DNA from: Bdellovibrionales bacterium
Lineage (GTDB): Bacteria; Bdellovibrionota; Bdellovibrionia; Bdellovibrionales; UBA1609
Direction: 5' to 3'
Length of the DNA stretch: 10,450 bases
Assembly (NCBI GenBank): GCA_026648125.1
Contig: JAPKGD010000028.1
Coordinates: forward strand, 1 to 10,450
Shown here one piece after another: positions 1 to 6,707 of this stretch (position 1 is its first letter; every line of letters begins with the position of its first letter). The notes under the pieces are model-generated. The model saw only the letters and a list, made by a program, of their open reading frames with translations, was not told where the DNA came from and did not search any database. The position numbers and the translations under genes were made by a program.

Positions 1-447
1 AGGAATGTCCTTCGGAATTTCGGGGTGACCATCGACACAGACCACGGCTTTCACTTCGGGTACTTTTTCGCGAATCTCGCTCCACTTTTGCCATTGGCAA
101 AGGTCCTCTACCATAAGGAGCTTGGCTTGACAGTCATTGAGAATAAGTTGAACTTCTTCGGCTCGCTGACTGGGATATATTGGAACTGTGGCGGCGCCAA
201 TTCCCATAATCGCCATATCGAGGGCCATCCACTCCCATCTCGTCTCGCAAATCAAAGCCACACGTTCGCCCGATTTAATTCCAGATTTATGGAGATAATA
301 GGCCAAGCGCTCGACGGTTTCGAAGAGTTCCTTCCAAGACCGATCAAACCATTTGTCGCCCTTTTTGAACTTTAAAGCAGTCCAATGCCTGGGGCGGTCT
401 TTCGAGAGAGCAAGAAGCTGAGTGATGGTATTGACGTTTTTATTCAC
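1..447 (-). CDS. Long-chain acyl-CoA synthetase (AMP-forming), N-terminal part; 3' end off the window
   Basis: Read leftwards, this frame encodes 149 residues that look like the start of a FAA1/FadD-type acyl-CoA synthetase. Visible family features are an early FKKGDKWFDRSWKELF segment, then GERVALICETRWEWMALD and MGIGAATVPIYPS, which are typical of the N-terminal half of AMP-binding long-chain fatty acid ligases. The ATP-binding P-loop and adenylation motifs lie beyond the window edge. The family converts fatty acid, ATP and CoA to acyl-CoA, AMP and pyrophosphate in the cytoplasm or at the inner membrane. The first usable start after an in-frame stop is GTG at 447. It has no convincing Shine-Dalgarno sequence and lies 11 bp after the stop of the upstream kinase gene, so translation may be coupled to it. 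The family is about 600 residues long, so roughly three quarters of the gene is missing here. The family call is firm; chain-length specificity cannot be read. Confidence 0.88.
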   Translation of the reverse strand, partial: MNKNVNTITQLLALSKDRPRHWTALKFKKGDKWFDRSWKELFETVERLAYYLHKSGIKSGERVALICETRWEWMALDMAIMGIGAATVPIYPSQRAEEVQLILNDCQAKLLMVEDLCQWQKWSEIREKVPEVKAVVCVDGHPEIPKDIP

Positions 448-458
448 GGTGGTCAGAT

Positions 459-2855
459 TTACCGGCTGCGGCTGGGTTGTCTATCGGTTTTTGAACCGCG
501 ACGCAGATCAAGAATAACTTGCAGGCGACGGTCCTTTTGTACCTTTACGACTTGTTGGACGGATTGCTTGAGAACAGGGTCTTCGGCCCTAATTGTGATG
601 GGGGACTCAGCAGGTACAGCATATCCTGTGATGGGCAAGTGCTCGCCCACCAGGTGACGGCCATTGACATAAACTCTTACATTTTGCGGTGGCACAACGT
701 CGATATCCAAATAACCCACCAGTGCAGGCTGAAGCGTGCCAGAGAATCGATTGCCTAACTCTGATTTTTTTAGATTGTCTCGTCGGTAATCCAAAAATCC
801 CATCCTTCTCAGCGTAATATTAAATTCGCGGGACGATGGAACTTCCACTCGGGATGGTGTCAGCGTTCCGGTGGGGCGACCATTGACTAAGACCTCTGCG
901 CCAGAGGGGGTGCTGGTGACAAGTAATGTCTCGCGAGGCTCACCTGGCTTAAGTGGTTCAGGCTCTGTGGGTTCGCTAGGTTTCTCTGGTATCTGCGGAA
1001 TTACGGGCTGAGGCGCGGGTTGCGGTGCAGCTGAAATTGTCGGTGGCGGATTGATCACGTCAGTTTTGGTCGGATCAGGAGTTTCTTGTGGAGAAGGTTT
1101 GGTGGTTGCTTGCTCGGGAGATGGTTTTGCATCAGGAGCCGTCTGACTCCCTGAAGACTTAGATCCGTCACTGATTCCCACCAAATTGTGTAAGGGCCTA
1201 AAGTAAGGATCAAGCTTTGTGATGACAGGCATCATTGTGGAGGTCATCAATTTTGCCAGCAATATATAGAGAACCAAGACGCCACCGGCGATGCTGGCCA
1301 CGAGACCGATCGGGGACTTTAAAAATGAGCGCCTATTTGAATCGTTAGCATAAATGTCAGATCGAGTAAAGTTACGGCTACGGCTCGAGATTCCAGACTG
1401 ACTTCGCTCATCTGGATTATAGGCGTAACCCGCCTCTGCATTGGACTTAACTCGATTAAGTTCCTTAGTGAGGGCATTGGGGTCAAATTGAGGAGGAACA
1501 GGCTCAGTTGGATTTGCCCGTTTACCTGTCTCGGTTATCTGAGTTGAATTTTCTCCCTGTTGTTGCTGTCCCACATTTGGAATCTTGAGAGAAGGGATCG
1601 CACCATCTGGTTGGTTTGGAATCTTTGGCGCTGGTGTGGGAGCATCTGGATTTACAATGGATGGACTCGAAGTAAAACTGATATTCCAAATGGGGTCGCT
1701 GACGGGAGCCGAGTTGATTCCAGACATCGATTGTGCGGGTGGAGATTTGGTGACGGAGTCGTCTTGAGGTCCGCCGGATACATAAGAGTTCGTATTTTGC
1801 CCAATCATCCCGCTTGAAGTATTTGATTGGACCGCCGCCTTGGAGACCGAGGGGAGGGTCACAGGATCATTCGGGTTGTGAGCAATTTTGGAGTACTCGA
1901 TTTGTCTTTGTCGATTCTGGTAAATTTCTTCTTGAAACTGTGTCTTGATGAACTGTGAAAAATCATGCGGAGAGAATTCAGGGTAGTGACGGTTGAGAAA
2001 GCGATTTAGATCCCGGTGCATAGCCGCGGCGGTTTGGTAGCGAAGATTACGATCCCGGGCCAGCGACTTCATCGCGATTCTCTCGAGTTCCTGCGGAATG
2101 TTTGGATTGATCTTGCGAAGGGACGGGACCTGACAATCTCGAATTTTACGAAGGGTGTTAATTTCGTTGCTAGCGACAAAGAGTCGGTCATTAGCGAGAA
2201 GCTCCCACAACACAATTCCGAGTGAAAAGATGTCAGTGCGAAGATCGACGGGGTGACCTTCGGCCTGCTCAGGGCTCATGTAACCAAATTTACCCTTTAG
2301 AGTTCCGGCCCGAGTGGTTTCAATTTGGCTCTCTGCCTTGGCGATTCCAAAGTCAACGATTTTGACTTCAGCTTCGAAGCTGATCATGACGTTTTGTGGG
2401 CTCATATCACGGTGAGTGATGTTGAGGGGTTTACCTGTTGAACCGTCGAGGCAACGATGTGCGTGATCCAAGCCGGCGGCAACTTCCTTAACAATGTAGA
2501 CCACCTGATCAATAGAAAGGCGATGATTTGATTTTTTGAGCTTGTTCAGTATCTGGCGAAGGTTGCGGCCTTCAACGTAATCCATGACCAGGTAGAACTG
2601 ATTACTCTGAACTCCAAAGTCATAAATGCTGACGATGTTTCCGTGACTGAGGTTGACGGCAATTTTGGCTTCGTCTTTGAACATGTCGATGAATTCGGGG
2701 CTTTCTGCGTACTGCGGAAGAATTCTTTTAATGGCCACGAACTTATTAATTCCACCGGCCGCGCTGGAACGCGCAAGAAACACTTCCGCCATACCGCCGG
2801 TGGCGAGTTTCTCAAGGAGCAAATATTTTCCAAACTTCTCAAATGTTCCTGACAC
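459..2855 (-). CDS. Membrane-anchored Ser/Thr protein kinase with C-terminal PEGA domains
   Basis: This is a 798-residue protein. The N-terminal Hanks-type kinase domain (about residues 8-290) has a glycine loop (LATGGMAEVFLA, 17-28), VAIK with Lys43, the catalytic loop HRDMSPQN (148-155, Asp150), DFG (168-170) and an SPEQ version of the APE motif (194-197), so it should be active. The catalytic-loop Lys of HRDLKPEN is replaced by Ser, a form common in myxobacterial and related kinases. A long Pro/Ser/Gln-rich linker (about 330-500) leads to one membrane helix (about 517-536). A Pro-rich stretch follows, then a PEGA domain (about 642-705: STPSGAEVLVNGRPTG) and a second, more diverged PEGA-like repeat (about 714-782). 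The expected topology is kinase in the cytoplasm and PEGA in the periplasm, perhaps sensing the envelope. The start is GTG at 2855 with GGGA just upstream; a start-stop ATG-TAA pair directly precedes it. It probably forms an operon with the acyl-CoA synthetase gene. The substrate is unknown. Confidence 0.93.
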   Translation of the reverse strand: MSGTFEKFGKYLLLEKLATGGMAEVFLARSSAAGGINKFVAIKRILPQYAESPEFIDMFKDEAKIAVNLSHGNIVSIYDFGVQSNQFYLVMDYVEGRNLRQILNKLKKSNHRLSIDQVVYIVKEVAAGLDHAHRCLDGSTGKPLNITHRDMSPQNVMISFEAEVKIVDFGIAKAESQIETTRAGTLKGKFGYMSPEQAEGHPVDLRTDIFSLGIVLWELLANDRLFVASNEINTLRKIRDCQVPSLRKINPNIPQELERIAMKSLARDRNLRYQTAAAMHRDLNRFLNRHYPEFSPHDFSQFIKTQFQEEIYQNRQRQIEYSKIAHNPNDPVTLPSVSKAAVQSNTSSGMIGQNTNSYVSGGPQDDSVTKSPPAQSMSGINSAPVSDPIWNISFTSSPSIVNPDAPTPAPKIPNQPDGAIPSLKIPNVGQQQQGENSTQITETGKRANPTEPVPPQFDPNALTKELNRVKSNAEAGYAYNPDERSQSGISSRSRNFTRSDIYANDSNRRSFLKSPIGLVASIAGGVLVLYILLAKLMTSTMMPVITKLDPYFRPLHNLVGISDGSKSSGSQTAPDAKPSPEQATTKPSPQETPDPTKTDVINPPPTISAAPQPAPQPVIPQIPEKPSEPTEPEPLKPGEPRETLLVTSTPSGAEVLVNGRPTGTLTPSRVEVPSSREFNITLRRMGFLDYRRDNLKKSELGNRFSGTLQPALVGYLDIDVVPPQNVRVYVNGRHLVGEHLPITGYAVPAESPITIRAEDPVLKQSVQQVVKVQKDRRLQVILDLRRGSKTDRQPSRSR

Positions 2856-2866
2856 TTACATCCCAA

Positions 2867-2872
2867 CTTATA
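2867..2872 (-). promoter_or_regulatory. Candidate -10 box for the kinase operon
   Basis: On the minus strand this reads TATAAG, 5 of 6 matches to the sigma-70 -10 consensus, and ends 11 bp before the GTG start of the kinase. No good -35 hexamer lies 16-18 bp upstream. If used, the mRNA would be almost leaderless. It lies in the 95-bp gap shared with the divergent coaE gene. Confidence 0.25.
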
Positions 2873-2950
2873 CAAGTGGTTTCATTCAATATTTCGGTAT
2901 TTTGGGAGACGGGCTTGAAGGCAATTTAGAGCTAGGCTAAGGTCTCAGAT

Positions 2951-3544
2951 ATGTTGTGGGTAGGACTCACCGGAGGTCTAGGTTCCGGCAAATCTTCAGT
3001 GGCTCAGATTCTCCGCAATCAGGGCTTTACGGTGGTCGATGCCGATGAACTGGCTCGACAGGCCGTTGGGCGAGGTGAGCCCGGGCTGACAAAGGTCCAG
3101 GCTAGGTTTGGCTCTCAGATTTTAAACTCCTCAGGTGAACTAGACCGGGCTCGCTTGGCTGAAATGGTATTCGCCGACCCAAAAGCATTGGCAGATTTAG
3201 AGCAAATTATCCACCCTATCGTGCGGGCGCGATGTTTAGAAAAGCGTGTGGAGGCAGAATCTTCTGGGGCTCAGGTTGCCTTTTATGATGTGCCATTACT
3301 TTTTGAGAAGAAGATGGAAGATCAATTTGATTCGGTTGTCGTTGTTGCTTGCAGTGAAGAAGAGCAGGTTCGGCGGGCTATGGCTCGAGAGGGCGTGACA
3401 CGTGAAAAAGTCTTGCAGAGACTCAAAAATCAAATTCCATTGAATGAGAAGATTCTTCGTGCGGACTACGTGGTCGACAACTCAGGGTCGCGCGAAGATC
3501 TCGAGCGAGAAGTTCAAAAACTGATCCAAAATTTTAAAAATTAA
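2951..3544 (+). CDS. coaE: Dephospho-CoA kinase
   Basis: The 197-residue product matches the usual CoaE length of about 200. CoaE catalyses the last step of coenzyme A synthesis in the cytoplasm: dephospho-CoA plus ATP gives CoA plus ADP. The P-loop GGLGSGKS lies at residues 8-15. It is followed by VVDADELARQAV (about 28-39), the substrate-site aspartate region typical of the family, then IIHPIVR (about 85-91) and YDVPLLFE (about 112-119), the family signature. The ATG at 2951 is preceded by AAGG at 2939-2942 with 8-bp spacing. A weak promoter candidate (TTGAAG at 2915-2920, TAAGGT at 2938-2943, 17-bp spacer) would put transcription start almost at the ATG. The gene is divergent from the kinase operon and converges on the next gene with only 3 bp between stop codons, leaving no room for a private terminator. 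Confidence 0.96.
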   Translation: MLWVGLTGGLGSGKSSVAQILRNQGFTVVDADELARQAVGRGEPGLTKVQARFGSQILNSSGELDRARLAEMVFADPKALADLEQIIHPIVRARCLEKRVEAESSGAQVAFYDVPLLFEKKMEDQFDSVVVVACSEEEQVRRAMAREGVTREKVLQRLKNQIPLNEKILRADYVVDNSGSREDLEREVQKLIQNFKN

Positions 3545-3547
3545 AGG

Positions 3548-4228
3548 CTACCAGGCCCAAGCTCCACCAATAAGTAAGATCAGCATCTGTCGCTCGAGAC
3601 CCGCCAGACCACGTATCTCAAGGCGAGCACTTTTAGGGAGTAAAATGACATCTTCAAAGCCGAGCGCCGCATGTAGGTAGTAATTTTCCCAATCTAAAAT
3701 GGTTGCAAATCCGTCCCGGGCATCGACTTCGTGAGTGATTCCTCCAAGAAGATAAGGGCGATAGTAATTTCGTTCAAACCAGATTTTTCGAACTGAAAAG
3801 TGAATATGCCCGCCGAACTCTCCCATGATGTCAGCGCCAATTTCTGCCTGAGGTGAAGTGAATCGAGGCCAAAGATAGTTTATTCCTGCAGAGTAAGTAA
3901 AGGGCGTGTCGCGATCTGTTGTCATAGCAAACCCAACCATGGGAGAGAGGGCTTTCCGGTAGGGATAATAGTAAGTGCGAGTTGCCTTTTCACTCGGCGA
4001 GGGCAATCTCGCTGTGGGCATGAGATTGTGTTCTTCAAGATCCTTAGTACCCTGATTCGCATCTGTCTTGGTTTTTACTCGATCTGGATCTTCAGACCGA
4101 TCATTTTCCTTGCTGCTAGGTAGCTCAGAGTTCTCGGTGGGAGCCGCATTGGCGCAATCCGTGCCGATGGCAAATAGTGTTAAGACCAACGTCAAAATTA
4201 AGCGATGAAACCAGACCATATTCGACAT
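3548..4228 (-). CDS. Exported protein with probable C-terminal outer-membrane beta-barrel, unknown function
   Basis: I do not recognise a named family. The 226-residue product begins with a signal peptide (hydrophobic core about residues 9-22, likely cleavage near ANA at 26-28). A charged, Ser/Pro/Glu-rich linker spans about 30-85. The C-terminal 140 residues have the alternating, aromatic-rich pattern and Gly-rich turns of transmembrane beta-strands (for example YSAGINYLW, HIHFSVRKIW, YYRPYLLGGI), and the protein ends in AWAW with a terminal aromatic residue, as outer-membrane barrel proteins often do. A small barrel of about eight strands with a periplasmic N-terminal linker is my inference. 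The ATG at 4228 is preferred over the in-frame ATG at 4219 because AAAGG lies 7 bp upstream of the former. The gene is convergent with coaE (3-bp gap) and divergent from the barrel gene at 4299, with which it shares a 70-bp promoter region. Confidence 0.75.
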   Translation of the reverse strand: MSNMVWFHRLILTLVLTLFAIGTDCANAAPTENSELPSSKENDRSEDPDRVKTKTDANQGTKDLEEHNLMPTARLPSPSEKATRTYYYPYRKALSPMVGFAMTTDRDTPFTYSAGINYLWPRFTSPQAEIGADIMGEFGGHIHFSVRKIWFERNYYRPYLLGGITHEVDARDGFATILDWENYYLHAALGFEDVILLPKSARLEIRGLAGLERQMLILLIGGAWAW

Positions 4229-4298
4229 AAATATACCTTTATCAAGGCACCAACAGATACAATTTTCTCATCAATCTCGATCTGCGATGAGGGCAAAA

Positions 4299-5453
4299 AT
4301 GAAATATTCGGCGCTGCTTATTGGACTTCTCATGATCTTCACTTCTCAGGCGGTCATGGCGGCCAAATCTCTCGATTTCACCATTCACCAAGAGTACACC
4401 AGCACCCGGGCCCTAGGGATGGGAAATGCCTTCACCGCTGTGGCAGATGATCATAGTGCTCTGTTTTACAATCCTGCGGCGATGGCACGACGCGAGGACG
4501 GGCATTTGCGCATGATGCTGAGAGGTGGAATTGACGGCGAATATCTAGACCTTCTCGATGAAATTGATAAGGCGCAGAAGCTACCCACTGAAAACGAACA
4601 GGTGGATGCGATGATTGCCCTTCTCGAAAAGAACTACGGTAACCACTATTATTTCCGAATTCCCACGCTAGGAGCGATTTGGGTTCGCCCCAATTGGGGT
4701 ATTGCCTTTATCCCGGCCGATCTCTCTATTGACATCGCTGTTCACCAGCAGATTGGTCCCATGCTCAATGTGAATGGTTACTTAGACAGTACTTTGGCCT
4801 ATGGATATGCTCGTTACTTTGATTGGTTTGGAAAGAGCAATCAGTTCTCAATGGGTGTCACTGTCAAAGGTGTACATCGAATCAGCGTGAGTGAAGCGAT
4901 TTCAGCAGGTGAATTGGCCGGTGACTCAGAAGTTTTTGATACTAAAAAGGCCAATGAAGGTTTCACCGTAGATCTTGACGTTGGAACACTTTGGACGCCA
5001 CGGGTTGGTGAGAATGCATTTTTAAAGCCGACCTATGCGATTGTGGTGAGAAATTTACTGGACTACGGTTTTACCACTAACTTTCACGTGGTCGACAAAG
5101 AGTCGGGCGAGCCACCACCTTTAAAAAGGCGATTGGATTTTGGCAGCAAATTTCAATTGCCGAAGTTCTGGGTTTTCGACCCTCACATCGCCCTTGATGT
5201 TCGTGACTTCTTGCACGAAAACTGGACTCCCAAAAAGGGTTTTCACGCGGGTGCGGAACTTTACTGGAAGATGTTTAATTGGTGGAAGGGACATTGGTCT
5301 GTTGGTATGAATCAGGGCTACTGGACAGCGGGATTTGGGGCCCGCATGGCGATCTTCCAGCTTGATCTTTGCACTTACGGCGAAGAAGTTGGAACCACCG
5401 ATGTCCCCAAAGAGAGCCGCCGCTACATGGCCGAGATGAGCCTCGACTTCTAA
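4299..5453 (+). CDS. FadL/PorV/UPF0164-like outer-membrane barrel protein, paralog 1
   Basis: The 384-residue product has a clean signal peptide (hydrophobic core about 5-19, cleavage after VMA at 19-21). The mature N-terminus carries RALGMGNAFTAVADD (37-51) followed by ALFYNPA (54-60), the signature shared by FadL/OMPP1, PorV and UPF0164-type barrels. The rest is rich in alternating, aromatic-ended strands. The C-terminal region has GYWTAGFGARM, YGEEVGT and SRRYMAEMSLDF, ending in Phe as expected for insertion by the BAM machinery. The chosen start is the second ATG (4299), because GAGGG at 4289-4293 is 5 bp upstream; the ATG at 4287 has no ribosome site and spoils the signal peptide. Related proteins move hydrophobic compounds across the outer membrane or help secretion; the substrate here is unknown. 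The stop codon is followed within 2 bp by a 52-bp palindromic repeat. It is one of three paralogs in this window. Confidence 0.88.
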   Translation: MKYSALLIGLLMIFTSQAVMAAKSLDFTIHQEYTSTRALGMGNAFTAVADDHSALFYNPAAMARREDGHLRMMLRGGIDGEYLDLLDEIDKAQKLPTENEQVDAMIALLEKNYGNHYYFRIPTLGAIWVRPNWGIAFIPADLSIDIAVHQQIGPMLNVNGYLDSTLAYGYARYFDWFGKSNQFSMGVTVKGVHRISVSEAISAGELAGDSEVFDTKKANEGFTVDLDVGTLWTPRVGENAFLKPTYAIVVRNLLDYGFTTNFHVVDKESGEPPPLKRRLDFGSKFQLPKFWVFDPHIALDVRDFLHENWTPKKGFHAGAELYWKMFNWWKGHWSVGMNQGYWTAGFGARMAIFQLDLCTYGEEVGTTDVPKESRRYMAEMSLDF

Positions 5454-5455
5454 AA

Positions 5456-5507
5456 GGTACCTGGTTGTTTTCTGTCCCGCATCGCATCCACAAACGGAAC
5501 CAGGTCC
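5456..5507 (-). repeat. REP-like palindromic repeat, copy A (inverted relative to B and C)
   Basis: Ends are GGTACCTGGTTG (5456-5467) and GGAACCAGGTCC (5496-5507), which are near-complementary and can form a hairpin with a loop of about 28 nt. The reverse complement aligns end to end with copy C, matching at 36 of 52 positions by an ungapped hand alignment. Identity extends into the flank: GCGTTTCA precedes both. The copy starts 2 bp after the stop of barrel 1, so it may also act as a 3' mRNA hairpin. Confidence 0.8.
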
Positions 5508-5654
5508 TGAAACGCAAAAATTTTTCCAAGCCAATCCTTTTTCTAAATGATCAGCTTCGCATGAGTACATTTCTTACTGCTCAACACAACATCTGATGGG
5601 GAGAACTCTAAAAGTCTGTCCATCGTAAGGGAAAAGAAGAGGTTTGTACTTTTA

Positions 5655-5706
5655 GGACCTGGTTCCGTTTGTGAATTCAGTGAGTGGCAAGATTGGACCA
5701 GGTACC
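5655..5706 (+). repeat. REP-like palindromic repeat, copy B
   Basis: Ends are GGACCTGGTTCC (5655-5666) and GGACCAGGTACC (5695-5706); the palindrome pairs through ACCTGGT/ACCAGGT with a one-base offset. Same 52-bp core length as the other copies. The left end with its GTTTGTG flank matches copy A over about 20 bases, while the interior GGCAAGAT matches copy C. It lies 18 bp before copy C in the same orientation. Confidence 0.8.
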
Positions 5707-5724
5707 GTTTGGATCTGCGTTTCA

Positions 5725-5776
5725 GGACCTGGTTCCAAGTAGTGGCGCGGTGCGGGGCAAGATGGAACCAGGTTCC
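5725..5776 (+). repeat. REP-like palindromic repeat, copy C
   Basis: Ends are GGACCTGGTTCC (5725-5736) and GGAACCAGGTTCC (5764-5776), able to form a stem of about 11 bp around a G-rich loop of 27 nt. It ends 5 bp from the stop codon of the leftward lipoprotein gene. Read in that gene's direction, the stop is followed by AAAAGGAACCTGG, closely matching the AAAGGTACCTGG that follows barrel 1. Confidence 0.82.
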
Positions 5777-5781
5777 TTTTG

Positions 5782-6570
5782 TTAGATGCAGGAGCCGGGG
5801 GTTCCGCCGTCGAAGGTTTTGCCGTCGAGCAGACACAGGAGTTGTTTGGAGACAACTTCGGGGTCTCCGCCAGATCCCGCGACAGCATCGTTTATCTTTG
5901 TGCAGACTTCAGCGTCGGCGTTTGCACCAGCGCAGTAGCTATCAGAGAGCGCGTCTACGGCGGATCCAATACTCGCGTAGTCGCAGCCAGCTCCTGGGCT
6001 TGCATAATTTGTACAGGTGGTAACGATGGCGTCCAAATCCGTATCACTCAAGGCACTCGAAGGATCGTTGGGATCAAATCCGCCGAGGTTACCCGCTGTC
6101 GCTGCGGCACTCGCGAGCGTCGAGCCAATGACCGCAAGATTTGAAAGATAAATGAGGCCCTTTAATCCCGTTCTCGTGCAATAAGCCTGGGCATCTGTCG
6201 CATTGGAAAGAGGAGTTAGCGCGAGTGACACGATGAGGGCGGCCTCTGTGCTCGAAGTTGAGTTATAAGCGTCCTGTGCAATTCGCTTATAGGCATTAGC
6301 AATTTTTGAAGTGGTTAAGCCACCAGCAACAAATTTGATGGAGCATTTAAGAATGTTGGCTTGTTGGGAATCGTATTTGGAGACATAAGACATACAAGCT
6401 TCAGCGGCAGCAAAGTTGCTTGAAGGTACGCGGTCGAGGCACTGCTGTGCCTTTGCGAGGTCGTTTGATTCTTCGCTTTCACAGCCGGAAATCAAAACGG
6501 CACCGGTCACTATTGCGCCAATACTCAATACCAACTTCAGGTTTCTATTCAGCCATCCCATTGCTGTCAT
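5782..6570 (-). CDS. Cysteine-rich lipoprotein, TPR-like N-terminus, paralog 1
   Basis: This is a 262-residue product of no named family. It has a lipoprotein signal peptide with lipobox ISGC (Cys30), followed by acidic residues ESEE. Residues about 38-84 look like a TPR-type helical pair (DLAKAQQCLDRV, NFAAAEACMSYVSKYD). The rest is Ala/Ser/Gly-rich and probably helical. Besides the lipidated Cys30 there are ten cysteines (44, 59, 76, 131, 186, 196, 213, 223, 246, 261), an even number that fits disulfides in the periplasm. It resembles the lipoprotein at 7946-8785 in the helical-pair region and in GGFDP (163-167) followed by a Ser/Asp-rich helix. The start is ATG 6570, with GGAGG 4 bp upstream; a TTG at 6591 would place that ribosome site inside the gene. 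It is divergent from barrel 2 and convergent with barrel 1. Confidence 0.82.
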   Translation of the reverse strand: MTAMGWLNRNLKLVLSIGAIVTGAVLISGCESEESNDLAKAQQCLDRVPSSNFAAAEACMSYVSKYDSQQANILKCSIKFVAGGLTTSKIANAYKRIAQDAYNSTSSTEAALIVSLALTPLSNATDAQAYCTRTGLKGLIYLSNLAVIGSTLASAAATAGNLGGFDPNDPSSALSDTDLDAIVTTCTNYASPGAGCDYASIGSAVDALSDSYCAGANADAEVCTKINDAVAGSGGDPEVVSKQLLCLLDGKTFDGGTPGSCI

Positions 6571-6611
6571 TTTTCCTCCGCTAAAAGCCAACTCAATTTC
6601 GATATCAACAT

Positions 6612-6617
6612 ATTATA
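6612..6617 (-). promoter_or_regulatory. -10 box for lipoprotein 1
   Basis: The minus strand reads a perfect TATAAT here, 41 bp before the ATG of the lipoprotein gene, giving a short leader with a strong GGAGG. The -35 is poor (near ATTTGG at 17-bp spacing). The same bases read TATTAT on the plus strand (6611-6616), so they could also serve the divergent barrel 2 gene. Confidence 0.45.
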
Positions 6618-6707
6618 CCAGCAGATCGAGCGGGCCAAATGATCGCCCTTGTGGACGAGTCCAGAAATTCAGGACTTAGGTCAAAATTGCCGGAAGTCTG
6701 TCTCAAC

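Larger units (their letters stand above)
5454..5781. other. Intergenic region between two convergent genes, carrying three repeats
   Basis: This 328-bp gap separates the stops of barrel 1 (rightward) and lipoprotein 1 (leftward). It holds three 52-bp repeat copies, annotated separately. The rest, about 5515-5654, is AT-richer, with an AAAAATTTTT run at 5516-5525, and shows no convincing gene, RNA or promoter. Short open frames across it do not look like real proteins. Confidence 0.8.

Noticed and set aside
385..758. Rightward open frames near the kinase and acyl-CoA synthetase junction
   Set aside because: They overlap well-supported leftward genes antisense and have no recognisable protein pattern.
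2376..2411. Loss of the HRDLKPEN lysine considered as evidence for a pseudokinase
   Set aside because: The catalytic Asp, the Asn, DFG and the VAIK lysine are all present, and HRD-x-S-P-Q-N is a common active form in related bacteria.
5121..5570. Leftward open frames over the 3' end of barrel 1
   Set aside because: They are antisense to a conserved barrel C-terminus, cross repeat A and have no plausible product.
5456..5776. Three repeats considered as a CRISPR array
   Set aside because: Copies differ in orientation, spacings are 147 and 18 bp, and the cores are diverged; there are no uniform spacers and no cas genes.
5709..6144. Rightward open frames over the 3' half of the lipoprotein 1 gene
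   Set aside because: They are Arg/Cys-rich shadow frames antisense to a gene with a clear lipobox, ribosome site and paralog; one also runs through repeat C.
6639..6707. Longer N-terminus of barrel 2 from the ATG at 6639
   Set aside because: It would add 23 polar residues before the signal peptide and begin very close to the predicted -10 region; the paralogs have short leaders.
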